Source of the DNA: Megasphaera_A sueciensis
Lineage (GTDB): Bacteria; Bacillota; Negativicutes; Veillonellales; Megasphaeraceae
NCBI RefSeq assembly: GCF_050219315.1
Contig: NZ_CP116939.1
Coordinates: forward strand, 1-64,000
Reading direction: 5' to 3'
DNA length: 64,000 bases
In this document: piece after piece, positions 1-9,881 of the stretch
How the letters are laid out: every line of letters begins with the position of its first letter
Position numbering within the stretch: position 1 is the stretch's first letter
Made by a program: the position numbers and the translations under genes
The notes under the pieces: generated by a model
The model's database searches: none
Told to the model about the DNA's origin: nothing
The model's input: the letters and a program-made list of their open reading frames with translations, nothing else

Positions 1-28
1 CTGCTTTTGTTCTGCAATACTATTTCTA

Positions 29-56
29 TTGACTTTTTGACTTTTTGTTGTATGAT
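29..56 (+). promoter_or_regulatory. htpG promoter
   Basis: TTGACT at 29-34 and TATGAT at 51-56 are separated by 16 bases, close to the housekeeping sigma consensus. The predicted start of transcription falls just before the CIRCE operator, the usual arrangement for HrcA repression. Confidence 0.75.
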
Positions 57-68
57 AGATATGTGAGA

Positions 69-95
69 TTAGCACTCAGGCAAATGGAGTGCTAA
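69..95 (+). promoter_or_regulatory. CIRCE operator (HrcA binding site)
   Basis: The sequence reads TTAGCACTC, nine spacer bases, GAGTGCTAA, which is the perfect CIRCE inverted repeat. It lies between the -10 element and the htpG ribosome binding site (AAAGGAG at 105-111). This implies that htpG belongs to the HrcA heat-shock regulon in this organism. Confidence 0.95.
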
Positions 96-120
96 ATATA
101 ATATAAAGGAGTAGATTTAC

Positions 121-2076
121 ATGGCGAAAGAAACGTTTGAATTTCAAGCAGAAACACAGCAATTATTGGATCTTATGGTCCATTCTATTTATACGAACCA
201 CGAAATATTTCTTCGTGAACTTATTTCCAATGCATCAGATGCCATTGATAAACTGCATTTTGAGTCTTTGACAAATAATGAGTTATTAGAAGGGGATGCA
301 AATTTTGAAATTCATTTAGTGCCGGATGAACAGAATCATACCTTGACAATTTCTGATAATGGAATTGGTATGAATCGTAAGGAAGTTATTGAGGATATTG
401 GAACTATCGCTAAATCCGGGACAAAAGCTTTTTTGGCTAAGTTGAAGGAAGCACGTGAATCGGATACGGAAATTACAGATAAAGAAATGATCGGCCAATT
501 TGGCGTCGGATTTTATTCTGCTTTTATGGTAGCTGATAACGTAACCATCATTACTCGGAAAGCAGGAGAAACAGAAGCTGTGCGCTGGGAATCGGCTGGC
601 GATGGAAAATACAGCATTGAAGCTTGTGAAAAAGAAAAACACGGAACGACGATTATACTGACATTATCACAAGGATTTTATGGTGAAAAATCGGAAGAAA
701 ATTATACGGATCGCTATAAATTGCAGGAGCTTGTTAAAAAGTATTCTGACTATATCCGGTACCCTGTAAAAATGAATTTCGTTATTGAAGAAACGCCTAA
801 AGATGCAGATGGAAAACCTATCGAAGGGGCTGAAAAAACTAAGCGCAATGAGGAACGGACGCTGAATTCCATGCAGCCTTTGTGGACTCGCAACAAATCT
901 GATATCAAGAAGGAAGAGTATACGGATTTCTTCAAACATCAATTTTTTGAATGGGAAGATCCTATGGAAATTTTCCATACAAAGGTTGAAGGTACGGTAG
1001 AGTATACTGCATTGCTATATATTCCGGCTCATGCACCGTTTAATCTTTATTATAGTGATTATGAACCGGGAATCCAGCTTTATTCACGGCACGTATTTAT
1101 TATGGATAAATGCAAGGATCTTCTGCCGGATTATCTGCGTTTTGTCAAAGGGCTTGTTGATTCTCCGGATCTATCATTAAATATTTCACGTGAGTTGCTG
1201 CAGCAAAGCCGGGAATTGAAACTTATCGGCAGAAATTTGGAAAAAAATATTCTTAAGACATTGGAACGGACATTGCAAAAAGATCGTGAAAAATACGAAA
1301 AATTCTGGGCTGAGTATGGAAAGTCTTTAAAAATTGGCATTTACAACAGCCTAGTTTCCGGAGAAAATAAAGTGGATCAATTGAAAGATTTACTTTTATT
1401 CACCTCGTCTAAAGATGGAAAACTTTGTACGATCAAAGAATATTGTGATCGTATGCCTGAAAACCAGAAAAAAATATATTATGCTTCTGGTAAGGACAAG
1501 GAAACTATTGACCAGATGCCACAGATGGAATTGCTTCGGGATAAAGGTATTGAAGTATTGTACATGCTTGATCCGGTAGATGAATTTGCATTGGAAGGCA
1601 TTCGTGAGTATGCAGGAAAACAATTCCACTCGATCAGCCGCGGTGATCTTGATTTGGATGATGTGGAATCACAGGAAGCAAAGAAGGAAACGGAAACACT
1701 GTCTAAGACCAATGAAGATCTTATTAAAGATATAAAGGAAGCTTTGGGAGATAAGGTTTCTGATGTCAAACTTACAAATCGTTTGAAATCCGGAGCAGTC
1801 TGCCTTGTTGCTGATGAAGCGGGTCCCAGTATTGCGATGGAACAAGCTTTTGCCGGTGCCAACAATCCAATGCTCAAGGCAAAACGTATTTTGGAAATTA
1901 ATCCGCATCATGATTTGTTTGCCCGCTTGCAGAATTTACATACGGGCGGCAAAGATTCTGCAGATTTCAAAGAGTATTGTACGATGCTTTATGATCAGGC
2001 TTTGCTTATCGAGGGTATTTTGCCGGATGATCTTATTGCTTTTGCCAACAAAGTAGCACAATTAATGGCTAAATAG
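121..2076 (+). CDS. htpG: Molecular chaperone HtpG (Hsp90)
   Basis: This is a cytosolic ATP-dependent Hsp90 chaperone of 651 residues, slightly longer than the usual 620-630. The N-terminal GHKL ATPase motifs are all present: ELISNASDAIDKL near residue 35, DNGIGM near 79 and GQFGVGFYSAF near 125. The middle and C-terminal dimerisation domains follow. The ATG has a well-placed AAAGGAG. The gene is monocistronic, driven by its own promoter and CIRCE element and closed by a hairpin terminator. In Bacillus subtilis htpG is not a CIRCE gene, so the HrcA control here differs from that model. Confidence 0.97.
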   Translation: MAKETFEFQAETQQLLDLMVHSIYTNHEIFLRELISNASDAIDKLHFESLTNNELLEGDANFEIHLVPDEQNHTLTISDNGIGMNRKEVIEDIGTIAKSGTKAFLAKLKEARESDTEITDKEMIGQFGVGFYSAFMVADNVTIITRKAGETEAVRWESAGDGKYSIEACEKEKHGTTIILTLSQGFYGEKSEENYTDRYKLQELVKKYSDYIRYPVKMNFVIEETPKDADGKPIEGAEKTKRNEERTLNSMQPLWTRNKSDIKKEEYTDFFKHQFFEWEDPMEIFHTKVEGTVEYTALLYIPAHAPFNLYYSDYEPGIQLYSRHVFIMDKCKDLLPDYLRFVKGLVDSPDLSLNISRELLQQSRELKLIGRNLEKNILKTLERTLQKDREKYEKFWAEYGKSLKIGIYNSLVSGENKVDQLKDLLLFTSSKDGKLCTIKEYCDRMPENQKKIYYASGKDKETIDQMPQMELLRDKGIEVLYMLDPVDEFALEGIREYAGKQFHSISRGDLDLDDVESQEAKKETETLSKTNEDLIKDIKEALGDKVSDVKLTNRLKSGAVCLVADEAGPSIAMEQAFAGANNPMLKAKRILEINPHHDLFARLQNLHTGGKDSADFKEYCTMLYDQALLIEGILPDDLIAFANKVAQLMAK

Positions 2077-2154
2077 ATTATAAAAATTAATGTAGCGACG
2101 AAAACGCGATATGTAAGAAAAGAAAAAGGATGCATTTCTTTTATATAAAGAGGA

Positions 2155-2212
2155 CCTCTCTGTTATTTTTGGTAGAGTATTTTATTTGCCGGAGATAACA
2201 GAGGGGTTTTTT
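2155..2212 (+). terminator. Rho-independent terminator of htpG
   Basis: Arms at 2155-2166 and 2195-2206 pair over 12 bases with one G-U pair and are followed by a T run. It isolates htpG from uvrB. Confidence 0.85.
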
Positions 2213-2241
2213 CACATATATTTTTGCTGTTTTTTTCATAC

Positions 2242-2255
2242 TGTACATATGTTCG
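2242..2255 (+). promoter_or_regulatory. Putative LexA/DinR (SOS) box
   Basis: TGTACATATGTTCG matches the Gram-positive SOS box pattern CGAAC-N4-GTTCG. The right half is perfect and the left half has two mismatches. It overlaps the -35 region of the uvrB promoter. uvrBA is a known DinR target in Bacillus, so the position supports the call. Confidence 0.6.
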
Positions 2256-2270
2256 GACCTATGCTATACT
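2242..2270 (+). promoter_or_regulatory. uvrB promoter
   Basis: TATACT at 2265-2270 lies 17 bases after TGTACA at 2242-2247. The -35 is weak and overlaps the LexA-like box, as expected for a repressible SOS promoter. Confidence 0.55.
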
Positions 2271-2318
2271 AAACGTACTACAAATAATAGTTATTATTTA
2301 CTGGATGCGGGGGGCCGT

Positions 2319-4490
2319 ATGGATATTCAGAATCATCGTAATAAAGATTATAATACAACGACACCGTTCCGCGTTGTTGCCCCGTATGAGCCCATGGGGG
2401 ATCAACCGGAAGCGATTGAATCTTTGGTAAAGGGAATTACAGGCGGGCAATGGGCTCAAGTTCTTCTTGGTGCTACTGGAACAGGTAAGACTTTTACGAT
2501 GGCCAAGGTCATCGAAGCGGTGCAGAAACCGACACTTGTGATTGCCCATAATAAGACTTTGGCAGCGCAGTTGTGCAGTGAGTTTAAAGCTTTTTTTCCG
2601 GATAACGAAGTGGCGTATTTTGTCAGTTACTATGATTATTATCAACCGGAAGCTTATATTGCTACAACGGATACATACATAGAAAAAGATGCATCTATCA
2701 ATGATGAAATTGATAAGCTTCGCCACTCGGCAACGATGAGTTTGTTTGAACGGCGGGATGTTATTATTGTAGCATCTGTATCGTGCATTTATGGATTAGG
2801 TGATCCGGAAGATTATAGTGAACTTGTTTTATCTCTTCGGCTGGGACAGACAAAATCACAGTCGGATATCTTGCACAAACTTGTTGATATACAATATACG
2901 CGAAATGACTTGGAACTGCAGCGCGGTACATTTCGGGTGCATGGGGATACAATAGAAATATTTCCGGCAGCCTTTGATGACAAAGTTGTTCGGGTGGAAA
3001 TGTTCGGCGATGAAATCGATCGGTTGACAGAGGTCGACTTACTTACCGGAGAAGTTATAAACGAACGCAGTCATGTGGCAATTTATCCGGCTAGTCATTA
3101 TGTTACGACTCATGAAAAAATGGCACGTGCCTTGGAAACGATTGATCAGGAACTGCAGCTTCGATTGAAGGAACTGCGGTCGGAGGATAAACTTTTAGAA
3201 GCACAGCGACTGGAACAAAGAACCAATTATGATATGGAAATGATGCAGGAAATGGGATATTGTTCGGGAATCGAAAATTATTCCCGACATTTGTCCGGTC
3301 GGGAAGCTGGGCAGGCTCCGTACACATTGCTTGACTATTTTCCTGATGATTTTCTTATCATGGTAGATGAATCACATGTTACACTGCCTCAATTGCGGGC
3401 GATGTATGCCGGAGACCGGTCTCGCAAGCAGGCTCTTATTGAGTACGGATTTCGCCTGCCGTCCGCTTTGGATAACCGACCGTTGCAGTTTGAAGAATTC
3501 GTAGAGCGCATTAATCAAATTATTTATGTCAGTGCAACTCCCGGAGAATACGAAATGGGAGTACAAACGAATTTGGCACAGCAAATCATCCGTCCTACGG
3601 GACTTCTTGATCCGCAGGTAGAAGTGCGGCCTATACAGGGGCAGATAGACGATCTGCTTAGTGAAATACGTATGCGTACGGCTGTGCATGAACGTGTTCT
3701 TGTAACTACTTTGACAAAGAAAATGGCAGAGGATTTGACGGATTATCTTAAGGAAATGGGCATACTTGTTAGATATCTTCATTCTGATGTTGCTACTATC
3801 GAACGGACGGAAATCATCCGGGACCTCAGGGCGGGAGTATTTGACGTACTTGTCGGTATTAATCTTCTTCGTGAAGGTCTTGACATGCCGGAAGTATCTT
3901 TAGTTGCAATTCTCGACGCGGATAAGGAAGGGTTCCTGCGATCTGATACCTCATTGATTCAGACTATGGGACGAGCTGCTCGTAATGTCCATGGAACGGT
4001 CATCATGTATGCAGATACGATTACCGGTTCTATGAGCAGGGCTATTGATGAGACGCAGCGGCGACGCAAAGTTCAAGATGAGTATAATAAAAAGAATCAT
4101 GTTACTCCGGTGTCGATTAAAAAAGATGTGGTTGATTTGATTGAATTGACAAAAGTAGCTGAGAATAGCAAAGCCTATAAGGGAAATGAAAAACCGCTGA
4201 CGACAGCGGCACTATTCAAGGTTATTTCTACAATAACGCAGCAGATGAAAAAAGCTTCTAAAAATTTGGAATTTGAAAAGGCGGCAGAATTACGGGATCG
4301 GTTGGGAATTCTGCGCCGACAGCTAGCCGGACTACAGCATGATGATACAATTCCGAAGGAATTTCAGACAGAAGATATGCCATCTGCCCGGTATCAACGT
4401 AAAATACGGCGGCCGGACAGGAGCCGAAAATCAATGCTTACTTCTGAAGAAAAAGCAAAAAACAGAAGGAACAGTAAATTAAAAAAATAG
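2319..4490 (+). CDS. uvrB: Excinuclease ABC subunit B
   Basis: UvrB is the damage-verifying helicase-like subunit of nucleotide excision repair. Walker A GATGTGKT is at residues 51-58. The beta-hairpin segment YYDYYQPEAY follows near 110, then DESHVTLPQ in the helicase core, and LIQTMGRAARN as motif VI. A C-terminal UVR motif (FEKAAELRDRL) is there to bind UvrC. At 723 residues it is about 50 longer than usual; the extra length is a Lys/Arg/Ser-rich tail after the UVR motif. The Shine-Dalgarno is only a G-rich stretch. It is first in the uvrB-uvrA-uvrC operon, with a LexA-like box upstream. Confidence 0.97.
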   Translation: MDIQNHRNKDYNTTTPFRVVAPYEPMGDQPEAIESLVKGITGGQWAQVLLGATGTGKTFTMAKVIEAVQKPTLVIAHNKTLAAQLCSEFKAFFPDNEVAYFVSYYDYYQPEAYIATTDTYIEKDASINDEIDKLRHSATMSLFERRDVIIVASVSCIYGLGDPEDYSELVLSLRLGQTKSQSDILHKLVDIQYTRNDLELQRGTFRVHGDTIEIFPAAFDDKVVRVEMFGDEIDRLTEVDLLTGEVINERSHVAIYPASHYVTTHEKMARALETIDQELQLRLKELRSEDKLLEAQRLEQRTNYDMEMMQEMGYCSGIENYSRHLSGREAGQAPYTLLDYFPDDFLIMVDESHVTLPQLRAMYAGDRSRKQALIEYGFRLPSALDNRPLQFEEFVERINQIIYVSATPGEYEMGVQTNLAQQIIRPTGLLDPQVEVRPIQGQIDDLLSEIRMRTAVHERVLVTTLTKKMAEDLTDYLKEMGILVRYLHSDVATIERTEIIRDLRAGVFDVLVGINLLREGLDMPEVSLVAILDADKEGFLRSDTSLIQTMGRAARNVHGTVIMYADTITGSMSRAIDETQRRRKVQDEYNKKNHVTPVSIKKDVVDLIELTKVAENSKAYKGNEKPLTTAALFKVISTITQQMKKASKNLEFEKAAELRDRLGILRRQLAGLQHDDTIPKEFQTEDMPSARYQRKIRRPDRSRKSMLTSEEKAKNRRNSKLKK

Positions 4491-4500
4491 AGGAAAAAAT

Positions 4501-7350
4501 ATGAGTGATGCATATATTACGATTAAAGGCGCGAGACAGCATAATCTTAAGAACATTAGTGTAAAAATACCTCGCGATAAACTTGTTGTTTTTACGGGAC
4601 TTTCCGGTTCGGGAAAATCATCTCTGGCTTTTGATACTATCTATGCCGAAGGGCAGAGACGGTATGTGGAATCTTTGTCGGCATATGCCCGGCAATTTTT
4701 GGGACAGATGGATAAACCGGATGTAGACTATATTGAAGGGTTATCGCCGGCTATTTCTATTGATCAGAAGACCACGAGCCGGAATCCCAGGTCTACGGTG
4801 GGGACGGTAACTGAAATATATGATTACCTGCGTTTGCTGTATGCCCGGGCGGGAGAAGCGTTTTGTCCCCAATGCGGAAAACCTATCCGTCAGCAGTCTG
4901 TCGAACAGATGACCGATGCTATTATGACGTTGGGTGAAGGCGAAAAAATTATGGTTATGGCCCCGGTTGTTGAGGGACGCAAGGGGACGCATCAGAAGGT
5001 GTTGGCTTCTTTGGTAAAAGAAGGATATGTGCGTGTCCGTGTAGATGGCAGTGTATATCTTTTATCCGATGATATTCCCGTAGATAAAAATAAAAAGCAT
5101 ACGATTGAAGTTATTGTTGATCGACTGGTTATCAAGGCGGATGTTGTTTCCCGCCTGACAGATTCTCTGGAAACAGCGTGTAAATTGAGTTCTGGTATTG
5201 TTCATATACTTCGCGTTGTAAATAATGAAATACTTACCTATAGTCAACACTTTGCCTGCCCAGACTGTCATATCAGCCTGCCGGAAATCGAACCGCATTT
5301 GTTTTCCTTCAATAGTCCGTTTGGAGCTTGTCCTGCTTGTACTGGTATCGGCAGTACGATGGAGGTAGATGAAAAATTAGTCATTCCCGATAAAAATATT
5401 CCTTTTGCCGATGGCGGTGTGGCCGCACTCAGCAGTAATCCTAACTCTTGGTTTTTGCGCCAATTGGGGGGCCTTCTTCATCCTAAAGGATATACATTGG
5501 ATAATTGCTTCAATGACCTGCCGAACGATCTGCAGAAATCCCTTTTATACGGTTCGGAGGATTTATGCACGTTTGAATATGAAAATATGCATGGTGAAAT
5601 AAAAACATTTACCACACAGTTTGAAGGAGTGGTTCCGATGATACGAAGGCGTCATCGTGAAGCATCTTCCGACATGATGAGAGATCAGTTTGAACAATTT
5701 ATGACGGTAAAGCCTTGCACGACTTGTCATGGAGCTCGCTTGCGTCCGGAAGCGCTGGCTATTAAAATTGGCGGTCTTAATATTCATGAACTCACGGAAT
5801 ATACCGTAGCGGATATGATTCGTTTTTTTAATGAAGTACAGCTGAATAACAAGCAGCAGCTGATAGCCCGGCAGATAGTAAAGGAAATCAAAGCCCGGTT
5901 AGAATTTCTTCGGACTGTAGGATTGGAATATCTTACGCTTTCTCGTACGGCGGGTACTCTTTCCGGCGGAGAAGCACAGCGTATCCGTTTGGCAACTCAA
6001 ATCGGTTCGGGTCTTGTCGGGGTGTTGTATATTTTAGATGAACCATCGATCGGACTTCATCAGCGTGATAATGATAAACTTCTTGATGCACTGCGAAATC
6101 TCCGTGATTTAGGAAATACGCTGATTGTTGTTGAGCATGACGAAGATACCATGCGTATGGCGGATTATATTCTTGATATTGGACCGGAGGCCGGAGAAAA
6201 AGGCGGACGCATTGTAGCTCAGGGAACAGCGGAAGATATTATGGCGTGTCCAGAGTCACTTACCGGTCAATATCTCAAAGGAACAAAGTTTATTCCGCTG
6301 CCGGAAAAACGTCGTGCTGGCAACGGTAATTTTATTGACGTTATAGGTGCGGCAGAACATAATTTAAAAAATATAAACGTGTCTTTTCCCGTAGGTACCT
6401 TGACTGTTGTTACCGGAGTATCCGGTTCGGGAAAATCAACATTAGTAAACGAAATATTGTATAAAGGGATGGCAGAAGCTGTTTATGGTACTCCGCACAG
6501 ACCGGGAGCATTCAAAGCAATTAAAGGAACTGAATATATTGACAAAATTATTAATATTGACCAATCTCCTATCGGGAGAACTCCGCGATCCAACCCAGCT
6601 ACTTATACAGGCGTGTTTGATTTTATTCGCCAATTATACAGTCAGACGGCAGAAGCTAAAATCCGCGGTTACAAATCCGGACGATTCAGTTTCAATGTTA
6701 AAGGCGGCCGTTGTGAAGCCTGCCGCGGAGATGGTATTATCCGAATTGAAATGAATTTTTTGCCGGATGTATATGTACCCTGTGAAGTGTGTCATGGTGC
6801 GCGATATAACAGAGAGACGCTGGAGGTAAAGTATAAAGGAAAAAATATTTCGCAAGTTCTTGATATGACGATTGATGAAAGTGTGGATTTTTTTGCTAAT
6901 ATTCCTCGGATTGGAAGAAAACTTCAAACGTTGCAAGATGTGGGCCTGGGATATATACGACTGGGGCAACCGGCGACCACTTTGTCGGGTGGGGAAGCGC
7001 AGCGGGTCAAACTAGCAACCGAATTGTCTAAACGCAGTACCGGACGGACCTTATATATTCTCGATGAACCGACAACCGGTCTTCACACGGCAGATATACA
7101 TAAACTGATGGAAGTGCTGCAGCTTCTGGTTGATGGCGGCGATACGGTTGTTGTAATCGAACATAATCTGGACGTTATCAAGGTGGCTGATTATATTATT
7201 GATCTGGGGCCTGAAGGTGGTTACGGCGGTGGTACTGTCGTTGCTACGGGGACACCGGAAGATATTTGCAAAGTAAAGGAATCTTATACGGGACAATTTC
7301 TTAAGCCTGTCTTGGAACGAACCGGAAAGTTAATGGCGAAAGGAAGATAA
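4501..7350 (+). CDS. uvrA: Excinuclease ABC subunit A
   Basis: UvrA is the ABC-type damage sensor that loads UvrB onto DNA. At 949 residues it has the normal class I length. It shows two ATPase halves: Walker A GLSGSGKSS near residue 33 and GVSGSGKST near 640, each with an LSGGEAQR signature. It also carries the CPQC/CPDC/CPAC and CEAC/CEVC zinc-module cysteines. It starts ten bases after uvrB with a GAGG ribosome site overlapping the uvrB stop, so the two are surely co-transcribed. Confidence 0.98.
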   Translation: MSDAYITIKGARQHNLKNISVKIPRDKLVVFTGLSGSGKSSLAFDTIYAEGQRRYVESLSAYARQFLGQMDKPDVDYIEGLSPAISIDQKTTSRNPRSTVGTVTEIYDYLRLLYARAGEAFCPQCGKPIRQQSVEQMTDAIMTLGEGEKIMVMAPVVEGRKGTHQKVLASLVKEGYVRVRVDGSVYLLSDDIPVDKNKKHTIEVIVDRLVIKADVVSRLTDSLETACKLSSGIVHILRVVNNEILTYSQHFACPDCHISLPEIEPHLFSFNSPFGACPACTGIGSTMEVDEKLVIPDKNIPFADGGVAALSSNPNSWFLRQLGGLLHPKGYTLDNCFNDLPNDLQKSLLYGSEDLCTFEYENMHGEIKTFTTQFEGVVPMIRRRHREASSDMMRDQFEQFMTVKPCTTCHGARLRPEALAIKIGGLNIHELTEYTVADMIRFFNEVQLNNKQQLIARQIVKEIKARLEFLRTVGLEYLTLSRTAGTLSGGEAQRIRLATQIGSGLVGVLYILDEPSIGLHQRDNDKLLDALRNLRDLGNTLIVVEHDEDTMRMADYILDIGPEAGEKGGRIVAQGTAEDIMACPESLTGQYLKGTKFIPLPEKRRAGNGNFIDVIGAAEHNLKNINVSFPVGTLTVVTGVSGSGKSTLVNEILYKGMAEAVYGTPHRPGAFKAIKGTEYIDKIINIDQSPIGRTPRSNPATYTGVFDFIRQLYSQTAEAKIRGYKSGRFSFNVKGGRCEACRGDGIIRIEMNFLPDVYVPCEVCHGARYNRETLEVKYKGKNISQVLDMTIDESVDFFANIPRIGRKLQTLQDVGLGYIRLGQPATTLSGGEAQRVKLATELSKRSTGRTLYILDEPTTGLHTADIHKLMEVLQLLVDGGDTVVVIEHNLDVIKVADYIIDLGPEGGYGGGTVVATGTPEDICKVKESYTGQFLKPVLERTGKLMAKGR

Positions 7351-7352
7351 AC

Positions 7353-9179
7353 ATGGCTGTCAGTGAAGCTGTACTGGAAAAAATTAATACACTTACGACC
7401 TCTCCCGGTGTTTATTTATGGAAGGATGTGTCAGGGCGCATCATTTATGTCGGGAAAGCCGTTAATTTGCGCAACCGTGTTAAAAGTTATGTTCGTAACG
7501 ATTCTAATAGAGCGGTTAAGGTCGCTGCTATGATGAATCATGCTGTTGATTTGGAAACCATTGTGGTGGCATCGGAAATGGAAGCTTTGATTTTAGAAAA
7601 TACGCTGATCAAAGAACATCATCCCCGGTACAATATCATGCTGCGTGATGATAAGACATATCCGTACATCAAGGTTACGCTGCAGGAAGAATATCCCCGA
7701 ATCTGCATGACACGCCGTATTCTCCGTGATGGAGCACGTTATTTGGGACCCTTTGCGGATGCCGGGGCAGTACATCGTGTGCTTAAACTGATGCAGACTG
7801 TTTTTTGTCTCAGAACCTGCCGGTCTATGAAAGTGAACCGGCCTTGCCTGCAATACCATTTGGGGCATTGCAAAGCGCCTTGCGTTCATTATATTACAAA
7901 AAAAGATTATGCCCTTTTAGTGCAGCGGGCAGTAGATGTATTGGAAGGTCGTGATACAAGCATGCCGCGTGATTTGCAAGCACAGATGGAAACGGCAGCA
8001 CAAAAAATGGAATTTGAAAAAGCCGCTGTTTTCAGAGATCAGCTAGAGGCATTGAAAATCCTTCAATCCCAGCAGAATGTTGTTATCCACAGCGGCGATA
8101 TGGATGTAATCGGCTTTGCTAATGAGGCTGGGCAAATATGTGTGCAGATATATACTGTCCGTGGTGGAAAGCTTCTGGGAAGAGAAACTTTCAGTTTAGA
8201 AAATGGTGGTGATGAACGACGAGAATCATTGACCGCGGCGGTATTGGATCAGTATTATGTGGGGCAATCCTTTATTCCCGGCGAAATTATAGTCGGTGCT
8301 ATTGAAGATAAGAATAATTTTGAACGGCGGTTAAGTGAACAGAAGGGACAAACCGTGTCTATCCTTGTGCCGCAAAGAGGAACAAAACGACAATTATTGA
8401 ACATGGCGGAAGAAAATGCCAAACTTCTTGTAGAACAACGCCGGCTTCAGTGGCAGCATGATAGAGATAAAACCAGCGGTGCTGTAGAAGCCTTGGCACG
8501 AGTGCTCGATTTGCCTTGTCTGCCGGAACGTATGGAGTGTTTTGACATTTCACATACACAAGGGGCTGAAACCGTTGCTTCCATGGTTGTCTTTGAAAAT
8601 GGACGGCCGGCCAAAAAAGAATATCGGCGTTTTAAACTGAAAACCGTACAAGGAAAACCCGATGATTTTGCTTCTATGGCGGAAATCATGCACCGACGTT
8701 ATGGAGAAAAGACATGGCCGCTGCCTGATCTTATTGTGATCGATGGGGGAAAAGGACAACTTCATGCCGCCTTGCCGGTTATTCGCGAAGCGGGTGCCGA
8801 AGCCACTGTCATTAGTTTGGCTAAACGGATTGAAGAAGTATTTGTTGAAGGTCGTAATGACTCCATTGTTCTTGATCATCATACCCCCGAATTACAACTG
8901 CTGCAGTCTATTCGGGATGAAGCACACCGTTTTGCCATTACCTATCATCGGAACTTACGGGGAAAGCGCAATCTTGTTTCTATTTTGGACCATATTGAAG
9001 GCATTGGACCGAAACGTCGCAAAGCTTTGTGGCAGTCGTTTAAAACATTGAACGATATGAAACAGGCATCGGTTCAAGAATTAGCGTCTGTGCCGGGAAT
9101 GACAAAAGAGGCTGCTGAAAATGTATATTATTTTTTTCGATTGGGGACTGACGAAAAACGTAAAATTGTAAAGTCTTGA
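7353..9179 (+). CDS. uvrC: Excinuclease ABC subunit C
   Basis: UvrC makes both incisions in nucleotide excision repair. The 608-residue protein has an N-terminal GIY-YIG nuclease (PGVYLWKD...IIYVGKA, residues about 18-40). A UVR motif (KMEFEKAAVFRDQL) follows near 215, then the RNase H-like UvrC domain with ECFDISH and VIDGGKGQL, and a C-terminal helix-hairpin-helix (IEGIGPKRRKAL). It begins two bases after uvrA and completes the operon. No clear hairpin terminator follows. Confidence 0.98.
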   Translation: MAVSEAVLEKINTLTTSPGVYLWKDVSGRIIYVGKAVNLRNRVKSYVRNDSNRAVKVAAMMNHAVDLETIVVASEMEALILENTLIKEHHPRYNIMLRDDKTYPYIKVTLQEEYPRICMTRRILRDGARYLGPFADAGAVHRVLKLMQTVFCLRTCRSMKVNRPCLQYHLGHCKAPCVHYITKKDYALLVQRAVDVLEGRDTSMPRDLQAQMETAAQKMEFEKAAVFRDQLEALKILQSQQNVVIHSGDMDVIGFANEAGQICVQIYTVRGGKLLGRETFSLENGGDERRESLTAAVLDQYYVGQSFIPGEIIVGAIEDKNNFERRLSEQKGQTVSILVPQRGTKRQLLNMAEENAKLLVEQRRLQWQHDRDKTSGAVEALARVLDLPCLPERMECFDISHTQGAETVASMVVFENGRPAKKEYRRFKLKTVQGKPDDFASMAEIMHRRYGEKTWPLPDLIVIDGGKGQLHAALPVIREAGAEATVISLAKRIEEVFVEGRNDSIVLDHHTPELQLLQSIRDEAHRFAITYHRNLRGKRNLVSILDHIEGIGPKRRKALWQSFKTLNDMKQASVQELASVPGMTKEAAENVYYFFRLGTDEKRKIVKS

Positions 9180-9292
9180 AAGTAAAAATATTTTTATTAT
9201 AGTTATTCATAAAAGAGAATGAAAGATATGTATATTAATAGATTGAATATTTCGTAAAAATCAGGAAATGCAGGTTCTATGATTTAAGAATA

Positions 9293-9321
9293 TTGCCAAA
9301 ATAGATTGTTCATGATATGAT
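9293..9321 (+). promoter_or_regulatory. Promoter of the padR-type gene
   Basis: TTGCCA at 9293-9298 and TATGAT at 9316-9321 are spaced by 17 bases. This gives a leader of about 120 bases before the coding start. Confidence 0.7.
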
Positions 9322-9448
9322 ATAAATCAAAGTTCATATAATTAATCAAACTGGATCTAATCATTTGAAATGGGGGATTTCATAGATAAAGCTTGGTTAT
9401 ATATTGATCTTTTCCATGTACTATAGAATTCTTGAGGGGGGATTGCTT

Positions 9449-9829
9449 ATGGTGAAAATGGAAGAAAAAGTATGTTTTACGGATACATCGGTTAAGACAT
9501 GGAACCGCTTATTCGTGGCTCTGTATGTTTTAACTATTTTAGAAGAGTCGCCGACATATGGCAATCATATTCGTGAACGCATGAAGGAAATGACTAAAGA
9601 TTTGTACAAACCGAATCCTAACGCGCTCTACCCGGTATTGCGAACGTTGGAAGACGGCGGATATATTTCTGGAAAATGGGATAATCCTGATACGAGAGGC
9701 AAGCGTTTTTATACGATTACCACACGTGGTGTAGGTCTGATTCCAGAACTGCGTGAACGGATTCAGGATCGTGTGCAGTATTTGCAGGATTTGGTTACAG
9801 CGGTAAAGTCTAATTTTGATTTGCCTTAA
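9449..9829 (+). CDS. PadR-family transcriptional regulator
   Basis: A 126-residue winged-helix protein of the PadR family. The core reads YVLTILEESPTYGNHI, then NALYPVLRTLEDGGYI and the wing RGKRFYTIT, followed by a C-terminal dimerisation helix. I chose the ATG at 9449 because GAGGGGG lies eight bases before it; an in-frame ATG at 9404 lacks a ribosome site. Rubredoxin follows 50 bases later and may be its target or partner. The effector is unknown. Confidence 0.85.
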   Translation: MVKMEEKVCFTDTSVKTWNRLFVALYVLTILEESPTYGNHIRERMKEMTKDLYKPNPNALYPVLRTLEDGGYISGKWDNPDTRGKRFYTITTRGVGLIPELRERIQDRVQYLQDLVTAVKSNFDLP

Positions 9830-9881
9830 TAATCTCATTTAATTGGGATTTATTAATATTGATTTTAGGAGGTAATATACG

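Noticed and set aside
316..642. 108-codon minus-strand frame inside htpG
   Set aside because: It is a shadow of the htpG coding frame, with Phe/Ser-rich composition and no ribosome site.
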